Below are positions 16,104-25,401 of a DNA stretch of 64,000 nucleotides, piece after piece. Location: the NCBI GenBank assembly GCA_947473305.1, contig CANJCB010000001.1:62001-126000 (forward strand). Reading direction: 5' to 3'. This DNA is from Rhodospirillales bacterium (GTDB lineage Bacteria > Pseudomonadota > Alphaproteobacteria > ATCC43930 > CGMCC-115725). Below the pieces are notes generated by a model. It saw only the letters and a list, made by a program, of their open reading frames with translations. It did not search any database and was not told the origin of the DNA. Position numbers and translations under genes: made by a program. The number at the start of each line of letters is the position of its first letter. Position 1 is the first letter of the stretch.

Positions 16104-18599
16104 TCAGTATAGACCGCCTGTGCCACTTGCGGGAACCGCCCTGCCCTGCTCCGACGCAACGCCGGTAACCCCGGTCGAGGCGGTGAAGCTCGAAGCGGTC
16201 GGTTCGTCGCTGCTCCCGCCCGATCCGTCGAGCACGGTGCTCTGCCCCGTCGGCTCCGTACCGGGCTTGAAGGCCTCGTAGATCGTATTGCGCTCGCCGG
16301 CGCGGGCGAGTTGGCCGGTCGTCGCATTGACCCGGACGAGCCGGATCCCCGGCGGGATGCGGAAGGGCGGAGCCGCGCGATCCTTCAGGGCCGAGGCCAT
16401 GAAGTCCTTGAAAATCGGCGCGGCGGCGGAAGCGCCGGTCTCATGCGTGCCGAGGCTTTCGGGCGAGTCGAAGCCGACATAGACGCCCACCGCCAGATCC
16501 GCCGAAAAACCCACGAACCAGGTATCGTTGGACTCGTTCGTCGTCCCCGTCTTGCCGGCGAGCGGCTTGCCGAGCGACGCGATGGAATGCCCGGTGCCGA
16601 CCGGCGAGTCGACCACGCCTTGAAGGATCGAGACGATCTGATAGACGCTGCGCGGATCGGCGACCGAGTCGCGGGTATCGGGCAGTTCGGGGGGCGCCTG
16701 ATTGTTCCAGTCCACGGCGCGGCAGGTTTCGCAGGGGCGGCTGTCCGCCTTGTAGATCGTCTGCCCGTTGCGATCCTGGACCCGGTCGATGAAGGTCGGC
16801 TTGATCCGCTTACCGCCATTGACCAGCATCGCATAGGCGAGCGTCATCTTGAGCGGCGTCGTCTGCTGGGCGCCCAGGAACATGGCGGGCTGGCGCGGCA
16901 TGCGATCCATGATGCCGAAGCGTTCGACATATTCGCCGACCGTATCGACGCCCAAGGCCGAGCCGATCCGGGCGGTAATCAGGTTGCGCGACTGCTCGAT
17001 GCCGACCCGGAGCGTCAGCGGGCCGTAGAATTTATGGGTGTAGTTGGTCGGATTCCACTTCGGCAGCCCCGGCCCCTGGTCGACGACAAAGGGGGCGTCG
17101 AGCACGAGGCTTGCCGGCGTGAAGCCATGATCGAGCGCCGCCAGATAGATGAAGGGCTTGATGGAAGAGCCCGGCTGGCGCTTGGCCTGGGTCGCCCGGT
17201 TGAACTGGCTCATCTCGTAGCTGAAGCCGCCCGAGAGCGCCAGGACGCGACCCGTATGGGGATCGAGGGCGACGACCGCTCCCGAAACGGCCGGCATCTG
17301 CCGCAGGGCGTAAAGCGGCTCGCCCTTGCGGCCCGGCTTGTTCAGATTCTCGACGAGAATGGTGTCGCCCTTGGAAACGACGTCCTTGGCCTCGCGCGGC
17401 GCCGGCCCCTGCTTGTCATCGTCCACATGCTGGCGCGCCCAGCGCATCTCTTCGAAGGGAATGCGCGCCTGACGACCATCGGCAAAGCCGATTGCCGCGC
17501 CCTCGCCGTCGGTTGCCGTCACGACGGCGAATTCCCACCCGGCGTCATTCGTACCGGCAGGCACGGGGAGAGCCTTGAATTTTTCCGCCCAATCGGCGCT
17601 CGCGTCGATATGGCCGACCGGCCCGCGCCAGCCATGCCGGCGATCATAGGCGATGAGACCTGCTCGCAAGGCCTTGTCGGCAATCACTTGTAGCGCCGGA
17701 TCGACGCTGGTCCGGACCGAGAAACCCGACTGATAGAGGGCCTTTTCGCCGTAACGCCCCAGGAGCTCGCGGCGGACCTCCTCGCCGAAATAGGTGGCGC
17801 TGACGGTTTCCGCCTCTTCGCGCCGCCGGGTCTGCAGCGGCGTCGCCATGGCCATCGCCGCCTTTTCGCGGGAAATGAAGCCCGCCTCCTGCATCCGGTC
17901 GATCACCCAATCCCGGCGGCCTTTCGCGGCCTCGGGATAGCGGGTCGGGTTGTAATTGTTCGGCGCCTTGGGCAACGCGCCCAGGTAAGCGGCCTCCTCG
18001 ATGGTCAATTGGTCGAGCGGCTTGTTGAAATAGTTGAGCGCCGCCGCGCCGACGCCATAGGTCCCGCCGCCCAGATAGATCTCGTTGAGATAGAGCTCCA
18101 GGATCCGGTCCTTGGAGAGCGCGCGCTCCATGCGCAGCGCTAAGAGCGCCTCCTTGACCTTGCGTTCGACCGAGACCTCGTTGGTCAGGAGGAAATTCTT
18201 CGCCACCTGCTGGGTGATGGTCGAGGCGCCGACCGGGCGGCGCTTGGAGCCCATATGGACCAGATCCGTCACGGCCGCCCGGGCGATCGATAGCGGATCG
18301 ATGCCCGGATGGCTGTAGAAATTCCGGTCCTCCGCCGCGAGAAAGGCGTTGATGACGAGCGGCGGCATGTCCTTTACCGGCACGAAGACGCGCTTCTCGG
18401 TGGCATATTCGGCCAAAAGGCGGCCGTCGCCGGCATGGACGCGGGTCACGATCGGGGGCTGGTATTCCGCAAGCTGCTCGTAATCCGGCAGTCCCCGGCT
18501 GAAATGCCACACCGTCAGCGCGACGAAACCCGCGCCCAGCAAGCCGATGACCAGGACCGTTCCGACCAGGAACTTGAACAACTTCATGACTGCAGCCAT
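16104..18599 (-). CDS. mrcA: Penicillin-binding protein 1A (bifunctional transglycosylase/transpeptidase)
   Basis: Class A PBP of 831 aa that polymerises and cross-links peptidoglycan at the inner membrane. It has an N-terminal membrane anchor (about residues 8-30), a GT51 domain with catalytic E90 in AAEDRNFYSHPG, an intervening OB-like region and a transpeptidase domain. The nucleophile motif SSIK is at residues 478-481 and the third box is KTGTTNESNDTW. The C-terminal tail is Ser/Thr/Gly-rich and low complexity. ATG 18599 is preceded by GAGAGG; a second ATG four codons on is possible. It is followed by prfB. In related genomes an amidase gene often lies between this gene and rne; none is seen here. 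Confidence 0.96.
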   Translation of the reverse strand: MAAVMKLFKFLVGTVLVIGLLGAGFVALTVWHFSRGLPDYEQLAEYQPPIVTRVHAGDGRLLAEYATEKRVFVPVKDMPPLVINAFLAAEDRNFYSHPGIDPLSIARAAVTDLVHMGSKRRPVGASTITQQVAKNFLLTNEVSVERKVKEALLALRMERALSKDRILELYLNEIYLGGGTYGVGAAALNYFNKPLDQLTIEEAAYLGALPKAPNNYNPTRYPEAAKGRRDWVIDRMQEAGFISREKAAMAMATPLQTRRREEAETVSATYFGEEVRRELLGRYGEKALYQSGFSVRTSVDPALQVIADKALRAGLIAYDRRHGWRGPVGHIDASADWAEKFKALPVPAGTNDAGWEFAVVTATDGEGAAIGFADGRQARIPFEEMRWARQHVDDDKQGPAPREAKDVVSKGDTILVENLNKPGRKGEPLYALRQMPAVSGAVVALDPHTGRVLALSGGFSYEMSQFNRATQAKRQPGSSIKPFIYLAALDHGFTPASLVLDAPFVVDQGPGLPKWNPTNYTHKFYGPLTLRVGIEQSRNLITARIGSALGVDTVGEYVERFGIMDRMPRQPAMFLGAQQTTPLKMTLAYAMLVNGGKRIKPTFIDRVQDRNGQTIYKADSRPCETCRAVDWNNQAPPELPDTRDSVADPRSVYQIVSILQGVVDSPVGTGHSIASLGKPLAGKTGTTNESNDTWFVGFSADLAVGVYVGFDSPESLGTHETGASAAAPIFKDFMASALKDRAAPPFRIPPGIRLVRVNATTGQLARAGERNTIYEAFKPGTEPTGQSTVLDGSGGSSDEPTASSFTASTGVTGVASEQGRAVPASGTGGLY

Positions 18600-19129
18600 T
18601 GCGGCCTCTCACCCTCGGAGGCGCGTTCCCCGCCCGCGCTCGCGGTTTATACCGCACTGCAACTAAAGTGTACCGGCATTATGGCGGCTTCAAGGCCAGG
18701 CCCCATAATCTTGCCCATTGCGGCATCGGCGCCACACCCGCTTTCAGGGTTCCTTCAAATCGCAACTACGAAGTCATTGTTCTTACGGCAATGCGACGTT
18801 ATCCTGACAAGCGCGAATTACCGCAGTCTGCCGAAGCGGCCTTATGGTCCGGAGGCGGCGTCGCGGATGGGCCTCGTGAGTTCGATGCTTCAAGGGAAGC
18901 CTCGCCGACCCGGTCCCCCTGGCGCTCGCGACAACGCGGTTTGGATGAAACCCAAAGCCGGTTTCGGCATGTGCCGAGACAAGGCTCCCTCGACGAGTTC
19001 CGCCATGGCCCACCAAAATGCGCCGTTCGACGGATTGACCGGAGGTGCCGGCGGCTTTCCCCCATGCAGGAGCCGCGAGGCCGCCGTTGTTCGCACGGTT
19101 GGCCGAGCAGGCTCCGGAGTTAGGTCTCT
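18600..19129. other. 530-bp divergent intergenic region: PBP1A promoter side and long rne leader
   Basis: No gene with recognisable similarity is visible on either strand. It separates the divergent mrcA and rne starts. RNase E messages commonly carry long, structured, autoregulatory 5' leaders, and this gap would allow one. A small hairpin TCGGC-ATGT-GCCGA lies at 18964-18977. A weak sigma70-like pair (TTGTTC at 18777-18782, 17 nt, TATCCT at 18800-18805) could start a leader of about 320 nt. Short frames within it look like chance frames. Confidence 0.55.
18777..18805 (+). promoter_or_regulatory. Candidate promoter for rne
   Basis: A -35-like TTGTTC and a -10-like TATCCT are separated by exactly 17 bases, 325 bp upstream of the rne start codon. 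The match is 3/6 and 4/6, so this is only a candidate. Confidence 0.25.
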
Positions 19130-22042
19130 ATGGCGAAACGCATGCTTCTCGACACGACCCATCCCGAAGAGACAAGGGTGGTCGTGCTCAATGGCAACCG
19201 TCTCGAAGAATTCGACTTCGAGACGTCAACCAAGAAACAGATAAAAGGCAACATCTACCTCGCGAAGGTTACGCGGGTAGAACCTTCCCTCCAGGCCTGC
19301 TTCGTCGAATACGGCGGCAACCGGCACGGCTTCCTCGCCTTCAGCGAGATCCATCCCGACTATTACCGGATCCCTGTCGGCGACCGGCCGCCCCGTTCCA
19401 TGTCCGAGCGGTCCTACGACGATGAGGATCGCCACGACGATCATCATCGGCAGGAAACGGCCCATGACACCCACGATCACGAGCATCATGGGCAAGACGA
19501 TCATGACCACGAAGATCATGACCATGAGCATCACGACCACGATGGTCACGACCAGCATGATGACGCTCACAGCGACCATGGGCATGAGGACCTAGCCCCG
19601 GACCATCGGGAAGCCGAAGCGACCGTTTCCTCTTCGCCCGAAGCCTTTCCCAGGACCGAGGCCCCGGCCGAAATCCCCGGCATGGAAGTGGCCCAGGGCC
19701 AGGAACTCGACTTCCAAGGCGCGGTTCCGCTGAAGACCGACCAGGGGGACGAAGCCCCCTCCGCCGTCCAGGAGATCGTGACCGAGCCCCAGACCGTTGA
19801 GACCCTCGACGGCGGCGACGACATCGACGAGCAGGTCCGCCACCGTGCACGTTCCACCCGGCACTACAAGATCCAGGAAGTCATCAAGCGCCGGCAGATC
19901 ATGCTGGTCCAGGTGACCAAGGAAGAACGCGGCAACAAGGGCGCCGCGCTCACGACCTATATGTCGCTCGCCGGCCGCTATTGCGTGCTGATGCCCAACA
20001 CCGGGCGGGGCGGCGGCGTGTCGCGCAAGATCACCAATGTCGCCGATCGTCGCCGGCTCAAGGATCTGGTGGGCGACCTGGAACTGCCGGACGGGATGGG
20101 CGTCATCGTCCGCACCGCGGGCAGCGAGCGGTCCAAAGCCGAGATCAAGCGCGACTACGAATATCTGATGCGGCTTTGGGAGGAGATCCGGGATCTCACC
20201 CTGAAATCGACCGCGCCGGCCCTCATCTACGAGGAAGGCAACCTCATCAAGCGGGCGATCCGCGATCTCTATTCCCGCGACATAGACGATATCATCGTCG
20301 ACGGGGAGGAAGGCTACAAGACCGCCAAGGCCTTCATGCGGATGCTGATGCCGAGCCACGCCAAGCGGGTTCAGCTCTACCGCGATCCGATCATCCCCCT
20401 CTTCCACCGCTTCCAGGTGGAAGGACAGCTCGACGCGATCCATTCCCCGGTGGTCCAACTCCGTTCCGGCGGCTACATCGTTATCAGCCCGACCGAGGCC
20501 CTGGTGGCGATCGACGTCAACTCCGGGCGCTCGACGCGCGAGCGGAATATCGAGGAGACGGCGCTCAAGACCAATATCGAGGCTGCCGAGGAAGTCGCCC
20601 GCCAGCTTCGGCTGCGCGACCTTGCCGGGCTCATCGTGATCGACTTCATCGATATGGAGGAGCACCGCAACCAGGCGGCGGTCGAGCGCCGGATCAAGGA
20701 TGCGATGCGCCACGACCGCGCAAGGATCCAGCTCGGCCGGATCAGTCCCTTCGGGCTTCTGGAACTGTCGCGCCAGCGGCTCCGGCCTTCCCTGGTCGAA
20801 GCCTCGACCCAGCCCTGCCCCATGTGCAGCGGCACGGGCAATGTGCGCTCCACCGAATCGACGTCTCTCCATGTGCTGCGCTCGATCGAGGAAGAAGGCA
20901 TCCGCCGCCGCTCCGCCGAGATCAGCGTCACCCTGCCGACCACCGTCGCGCTTTATATCCTGAACCAGAAGCGCGACATGCTCGCCCAGATCGAGACGCG
21001 GTATAACTTCCGGGTCACGATCGGCGCCGACGACAGCCTGATTCCGCCGGACTTCCGCCTGGAGCGCCTGCGCGCCTTCACGCCGGAGGAAATCGCGGCT
21101 TTGCCCGCTCCGGTCATCGAGCTGCCGCCACCCGATCCCGAAGACGACATCGATGACGAGATAGACGAGGAGGCTGAGGAAACGGCTCCGTCCGAAGGGC
21201 CGGCCGAGGAAGGCTCCCAGGACCGGCAGGACGGCGAGCACGGCCGCCGCCGCCGCCGCCGCAAACGTGGACGGCGCGGCGACGAAGAGCGGGATACCCG
21301 TTCCCCAGGCGAAGATGCCCCGCGTGACGAGACACAGGGCGAAGAGACTGAAGGCGAAGACACTCAAGGCGAAGACCTTGCTGCCACGGCGGAGGGCGAA
21401 ACCTCTGGCGAGGAAGCGGCCGGAACCCCTGAGGGTGAGGCCGAAGGCGACCGGCAGGACGACGAGGAGGGTGGCCAAGGTCGCCGCCGCCGCCGTCGCG
21501 GCCGGCGAGGCGGACGCCGCCGGGGCCGCCCGGAGGGTGGAGATGCCGAGGCCGGCGAAGCCGAGACCGGCCCGTCGGAAGCCAGCGATGGGGAAACCTC
21601 GGAGACCGGGGCAAGCGAACCCACGGTCGCTGCCGAGATGGTCGAAGCCGTCCCCGCGGAGCCCGCGGCCGAGGCCTATGGGCCAGCCGTCGAGATGAAG
21701 GAAGCCCTGGCGAGCCTCCCGGCCGTCGAGGCTGAAACAGTCGAAGCCCCGGTAACGCCCCGGCGGGGGCGCAAGCCCCGGGCCGAAGGCGAAGCCGCGC
21801 CTAAGCCGCGCCGCCGCAAGCGTGCCGGCGAAGCCGAAGCCGAAGCGGTAGAGACGGCGGAAGCGCCTGTGGCGGAGGCAGCACCTCCGCCTGCGCCGGA
21901 GCCGGCCCCTGTCGCCACCTTCCCCGAAGCTCCACCGGAGGAACCGGCAGCCGCGCCGCCCCCGGCCGTAGCCCCTCAAGCCGTCACAGGCCCCTCTGCC
22001 GCGCCCCGCAAGGGCTGGTGGCAGAGACTGACCGGGAACTAA
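19130..22042 (+). CDS. rne: Ribonuclease E/G with a large His/Asp-rich insertion in the S1 domain
   Basis: Endoribonuclease of 970 aa, core of the RNA degradosome, processing rRNA, tRNA and mRNA. Catalytic metal ligands are D462 (VAIDVNSGRS) and D505 (VIDFIDM); their 43-residue spacing equals that of E. coli D303/D346. The zinc-link motif is CPMC at 563-566. The first catalytic Asp is about 159 residues later than in E. coli because of an insertion within the S1 RNA-binding domain (about residues 95-245); residues 97-160 contain 21 His among Asp/Glu. The C-terminal 290 residues are disordered, acidic and Ala/Glu/Pro-rich, with Arg clusters near 704-720 and 784-800 as expected for RNA-binding degradosome scaffolds. 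Confidence 0.96.
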   Translation: MAKRMLLDTTHPEETRVVVLNGNRLEEFDFETSTKKQIKGNIYLAKVTRVEPSLQACFVEYGGNRHGFLAFSEIHPDYYRIPVGDRPPRSMSERSYDDEDRHDDHHRQETAHDTHDHEHHGQDDHDHEDHDHEHHDHDGHDQHDDAHSDHGHEDLAPDHREAEATVSSSPEAFPRTEAPAEIPGMEVAQGQELDFQGAVPLKTDQGDEAPSAVQEIVTEPQTVETLDGGDDIDEQVRHRARSTRHYKIQEVIKRRQIMLVQVTKEERGNKGAALTTYMSLAGRYCVLMPNTGRGGGVSRKITNVADRRRLKDLVGDLELPDGMGVIVRTAGSERSKAEIKRDYEYLMRLWEEIRDLTLKSTAPALIYEEGNLIKRAIRDLYSRDIDDIIVDGEEGYKTAKAFMRMLMPSHAKRVQLYRDPIIPLFHRFQVEGQLDAIHSPVVQLRSGGYIVISPTEALVAIDVNSGRSTRERNIEETALKTNIEAAEEVARQLRLRDLAGLIVIDFIDMEEHRNQAAVERRIKDAMRHDRARIQLGRISPFGLLELSRQRLRPSLVEASTQPCPMCSGTGNVRSTESTSLHVLRSIEEEGIRRRSAEISVTLPTTVALYILNQKRDMLAQIETRYNFRVTIGADDSLIPPDFRLERLRAFTPEEIAALPAPVIELPPPDPEDDIDDEIDEEAEETAPSEGPAEEGSQDRQDGEHGRRRRRRKRGRRGDEERDTRSPGEDAPRDETQGEETEGEDTQGEDLAATAEGETSGEEAAGTPEGEAEGDRQDDEEGGQGRRRRRRGRRGGRRRGRPEGGDAEAGEAETGPSEASDGETSETGASEPTVAAEMVEAVPAEPAAEAYGPAVEMKEALASLPAVEAETVEAPVTPRRGRKPRAEGEAAPKPRRRKRAGEAEAEAVETAEAPVAEAAPPPAPEPAPVATFPEAPPEEPAAAPPPAVAPQAVTGPSAAPRKGWWQRLTGN

Positions 22043-22055
22043 GCCTCCCGGGACA

Positions 22056-23207
22056 TCAACGCCCGGTCGTCCAGCCTTTCAGCCGCCGGGCTGCTTCCGC
22101 CATCGTCGCCGTCGACCCTGCGAAGGAAAATCGCAGGGTCGAATGGCCGCGCGCGGGATCGAAATCGACTCCCGGCGTGCAGGCGACGCCGATCTCGCGC
22201 AGCATCCTGCCGCAAAAATCCTTACTGTCGTTGGTCAGCGCCGAGATATCGGCATAGAGATAGAAAGCCCCATCCGCAGGCGCCAGGCGGTCGAAACCTG
22301 CCTTGGGCAGCTCCTCCAGCAGGAGCGCGCGGTTCTCCGCGTAGCGCGCCACATTGCGGTCGAGCTCTTCCCGGCACTCGAAAGCCGCGATGGCCGCGAC
22401 CTGGGACAGCGCCGGCGGCGAGATGAAGAGATTCTGGGCCAGGCATTCCACCGCCCGCGCCAATTCCGGCGGCACGATCATCCAGCCGAGCCGCCATCCC
22501 GTCATCGAGAAGTATTTGGAAAAGCTGTTGATCACGATGGCCTGGTCGCTGCTCGCCAGAGCCGTCGAGGCCGCGCCCTCATAGACGATCCCATGATAGA
22601 TCTCGTCGGAGACGAAGCGGATGCCCGCCGCCTCGCAATAGCGGGCCAGGGCCGCGAGTTCCGCCGCCGGCATCATGCTGCCCGTCGGATTGGCCGGGCT
22701 CGCGACGATCAGCCCGTCGAGCTTTTCCCGGGAGCCACGCACCAGATCGACCGTGGCCTGATAGCGCTGGCCGGCCCCGGCTTCCAGTTCCACCGGCACG
22801 ATACCCAGCGCGCTCAGGATATTGCGGTAGGCGGGATAGGAAGGCGAGGCCAGTCCCACCCTGTCGCCAGCATCGAACGACGCGAGAAACGAAAGAAGGA
22901 AAGCCCCGGAGGAGCCCATCGTCACCACGACCCGCGAGGGGTCCAGGTCTATGCCGTACTGACTGCGGTAATGGCGGGCGATGGCCAAACGGATCGCCGG
23001 CATGCCCAATGCATCCGTATAGCCCAGGGTCTGCCCGAGCGCGGCCCGCGCCGCTTCCACCACCCCGAGGGGGGCGCCGGTCGAGGGCTGGCCCACCTCC
23101 AAGTGAAGCACGTCGGCGCCCTTCGCCTCCTGCTCCGCCGCGGCGCGCATCACGTCCATGACGATGAAGGGCGGCACATTGCCCCGGCGTGAAACCTTCA
23201 AAACCAT
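22056..23207 (-). CDS. Class I/II pyridoxal-phosphate aminotransferase (aspartate aminotransferase-like)
   Basis: Fold-type I aminotransferase of 383 aa. The PLP-binding lysine is in NSFSKYFSMTGWRLGW; ASPANPTGSMM and the later VSDEIYHG are the usual cofactor-contacting segments, and the C-terminal HSTLRFSFAGS includes the substrate-carboxylate arginine. The exact amino-acid substrate cannot be read. ATG 23207 was chosen, starting MVLKVSRRGNVPP. It converges on rne with a 13-bp gap. Its last 90 bases contain a perfect 12-bp inverted repeat that may serve the convergent rne transcript. Confidence 0.9.
   Translation of the reverse strand: MVLKVSRRGNVPPFIVMDVMRAAAEQEAKGADVLHLEVGQPSTGAPLGVVEAARAALGQTLGYTDALGMPAIRLAIARHYRSQYGIDLDPSRVVVTMGSSGAFLLSFLASFDAGDRVGLASPSYPAYRNILSALGIVPVELEAGAGQRYQATVDLVRGSREKLDGLIVASPANPTGSMMPAAELAALARYCEAAGIRFVSDEIYHGIVYEGAASTALASSDQAIVINSFSKYFSMTGWRLGWMIVPPELARAVECLAQNLFISPPALSQVAAIAAFECREELDRNVARYAENRALLLEELPKAGFDRLAPADGAFYLYADISALTNDSKDFCGRMLREIGVACTPGVDFDPARGHSTLRFSFAGSTATMAEAARRLKGWTTGR
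22112..22142. terminator. Perfect 12-bp hairpin inside the 3' end of the aminotransferase gene
   Basis: TCGACCCTGCGA (22112-22123) pairs exactly with TCGCAGGGTCGA (22131-22142) around a 7-nt AGGAAAA loop. It lies 70 bp downstream of the rne stop codon on the rne strand but within coding sequence on the other strand. Termination of rne transcripts is a possible role; there is no T-run. Confidence 0.4.
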
Positions 23208-23292
23208 GTGTGCTCAGGCCTCCGGCCCAGTCGGTGATTGACGACGCGGGCCGGGAAGCCCAAATCTAGTCGGAACTGCCGAGGTAGAGCTT

Positions 23293-24648
23293 GTGGCGAT
23301 TCGCATCTTTCTCAGGGGCCTCTGCGCACTGATCGTTGCACTCGCGACGCTCACGGGCCGCGCTTCGGCGCAGGACCAGTTGAGCTTCATCCGCGACGCC
23401 GAGGTGGAAAGTATCATCCGCCTCTATGCGACGCCAATCTTCCGGGTGGCGGGCCTCAACGCCACCGATATCCACATCTATCTGGTCAACGACGCCCGGC
23501 TCAACGCCTTCGTCGCCGGGGGCCAGAACCTTTTCATCAATACCGGCACGATCCTGCGCAGCGAGAGCCCGAACCAGCTCGTCGGCATCATCGCCCATGA
23601 GACCGGCCATATCGCAGGCGGCCATCTGGCGCGCAGCCAGGAAGCGCTGCGCCATGCGACGATCGAATCCATCATCGCCATGGTGGCTGGCGCCGCGGCC
23701 GCCGTCGCGTCCAAAAGCCCCGATGCCGCCGCCGCCGCCATTCTCGGCGGACAAAGCGTCGGGGAGCGGTCGTTCCTGCAATATAGCGTCGGCCAGGAAG
23801 CCGCGGCCGACCAGGCCGGGCTCAATTTCCTCGAACGCACGGGCCAATCGGCGCGTGGCCTCATGCAATTCTTCAAGATCCTGGAGGGAGAAGAACTCCT
23901 GTCGGCAGCTCGGCAGGATCCTTATCTCCGGTCCCATCCCTTTACCCGCGACCGTATCAGGGCCGTCGAGGACCGGGTCTCCCGGTCCAAATTCTCGGAC
24001 ACCGCCGACCCGCCCCTCTGGATCGAGCTTCACCAGCGAATGAAGGCGAAGCTCGCGGGCTTCATCAATCCCCCGGGCCAGACGCTTGCCAAATACAAGG
24101 CGGAAGACCCCTCGATCGCGGCCCGTTATGCCCGCACCGTGGCGCTTTACCGGATACCGGATCTCAAGCGCGCCCTGCCCGCCATCGACGCGCTCATCCA
24201 GGAACGCCCTGACGATCCCTATTTCCGCGAACTCAAGGGCCAGATGCTGTTCGAGAACGGGCGCATCAAGGAAGCCGTCCCCGAATACGAGAAGGCCGTG
24301 GAGTTGAAACCCGATTCCGCGCTTCTGAGGGTCGGGCTTGCCCAGGCCCAGATCGAGACCAACGACCCGGCGCTCAACCTGAAGGCGCTTGCCCATCTCA
24401 ACGAAGCCGTCCGCTTCGAGGACCAGAACGGCGACGCCTGGCGCTTCATGGCGACGGCGCAGGGCAAGGCCGGTCAATTCGGCATGGCCGCCCTGGCGCT
24501 GGCCGAGGAAGGCCTCGTGAACGGCAACAAGAAGCAGGCCCGGCAGCAAGCCACCCGCGCCTTGCAGATCCTCCCGCCCTCCGCAGGCACCGCGCGTTTG
24601 CGCGCGCAGGATATCCAGCACGAAGCCGACCGGCCCGATAAGAATTAA
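23293..24648 (+). CDS. Periplasmic M48 zinc metalloprotease with TPR-like repeats (BepA-like)
   Basis: Protein of 451 aa with a signal peptide (about residues 1-27, ending ASAQ). The zinc-protease motif HETGH is at residues 102-106, with a candidate third ligand in the EAAADQAG segment about 70 residues later. The C-terminal part contains helical TPR-like repeats (RIKEAVPEYEKAVELKPDSALLRVGLAQAQ). This matches BepA/YfgC-type proteins that maintain outer-membrane protein assembly. The start is GTG 23293 after GAGGTAG. The next gene, a DsbA-like thiol protein, begins 19 bp downstream, consistent with an envelope-maintenance operon. Confidence 0.92.
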   Translation: MAIRIFLRGLCALIVALATLTGRASAQDQLSFIRDAEVESIIRLYATPIFRVAGLNATDIHIYLVNDARLNAFVAGGQNLFINTGTILRSESPNQLVGIIAHETGHIAGGHLARSQEALRHATIESIIAMVAGAAAAVASKSPDAAAAAILGGQSVGERSFLQYSVGQEAAADQAGLNFLERTGQSARGLMQFFKILEGEELLSAARQDPYLRSHPFTRDRIRAVEDRVSRSKFSDTADPPLWIELHQRMKAKLAGFINPPGQTLAKYKAEDPSIAARYARTVALYRIPDLKRALPAIDALIQERPDDPYFRELKGQMLFENGRIKEAVPEYEKAVELKPDSALLRVGLAQAQIETNDPALNLKALAHLNEAVRFEDQNGDAWRFMATAQGKAGQFGMAALALAEEGLVNGNKKQARQQATRALQILPPSAGTARLRAQDIQHEADRPDKN

Positions 24649-24667
24649 CCTTTTAAAGAACGAACCG

Positions 24668-25399
24668 ATGAACCTTTCCCGCCTGTTTCGCCTGGCCTTG
24701 GGCGTCATGCTTCTCTTCGCGGCCCTCACGGCGCCCCTCCTCGCCGCCCCGCCCACGCCCACGCCCACGCCCGAGCAACGCGAGATGATCGAGGGCGTCA
24801 TCCGGGACTTCATCCGCAAGAACCCCGATTTCGTCATCGAGATCTATCAGGCGGAACAGACCCGCCGGAACATCAGCGCGCATAAGGCGGAGTTGCTGGA
24901 CAGTCCCACGGACCAGGTCGGCGGAAACCCTTCGGGCGACGTGACCGTGGTCGAATTCTTCGATTACCGCTGCCCCTATTGCAAGCAGATGGAGCCAGGG
25001 ATCGCCAAGCTCCTGAAGGACGATCCCAAGATCCGCTTCGTCCACAAGGAACTGCCGGTCCTGGGTCCCGATTCCATCTTTGCCTCAAAGGTCGCGCTGG
25101 CCGCCGCCAAACAGGGAAAATACGAGGCTTTCCGGGCGGCGATGATGACGACGCGGGGGTCCATAAACCAGGACGTGATCCTGAAGGTCGCGGATCGCGC
25201 CGGCCTCGACGTGACCCGGATCAAGGCGGATATGGCCGATCCCGAGATCGACGCCATCATTCAGAAGAACCTGCGCCTGGCGGAAGCGCTCGACATCAAC
25301 GGCACGCCGGCCTTCGTGGTCGGCAACAGCCTGACGCCGGGCGCGGTCGAAATCGACACCCTGAAACGTCTCGTGGCGCAGGCCCGCGCCGGGGGCTGA
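24668..25399 (+). CDS. DsbA-family thiol:disulfide oxidoreductase (Com1/ScsC-like)
   Basis: Periplasmic thioredoxin-fold protein of 243 aa with an N-terminal signal peptide (SRLFRLALGVMLLFAALTAPLLA) and a short PT repeat after it. The redox site is C102-P-Y-C105 in FFDYRCPYCKQ, and the cis-proline loop is NGTPAFVVG. An N-terminal helical extension before the thioredoxin core resembles Com1/ScsC-type proteins, which can oligomerise. It follows the M48 protease by 19 bp and probably shares its transcript. Whether it works as oxidase or isomerase cannot be read. Confidence 0.92.
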   Translation: MNLSRLFRLALGVMLLFAALTAPLLAAPPTPTPTPEQREMIEGVIRDFIRKNPDFVIEIYQAEQTRRNISAHKAELLDSPTDQVGGNPSGDVTVVEFFDYRCPYCKQMEPGIAKLLKDDPKIRFVHKELPVLGPDSIFASKVALAAAKQGKYEAFRAAMMTTRGSINQDVILKVADRAGLDVTRIKADMADPEIDAIIQKNLRLAEALDINGTPAFVVGNSLTPGAVEIDTLKRLVAQARAGG

Positions 25400-25401
25400 A
25401 C

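Noticed and set aside
19226-19585. Minus-strand frame that looks like a very hydrophobic membrane protein
   Set aside because: It is the reverse complement of the His/Asp codon run of RNase E, which automatically gives Val/Met/Ile codons; no independent evidence of a gene.
19592-21979. Minus-strand open frame of 795 codons opposite rne
   Set aside because: Composition follows from the Glu/Ala/Arg codons of the RNase E tail; no domain or ribosome site.
24751-24774. Short CCCACG repeat encoding Pro-Thr pairs
   Set aside because: Three or so copies in a signal-peptide linker; ordinary low complexity.
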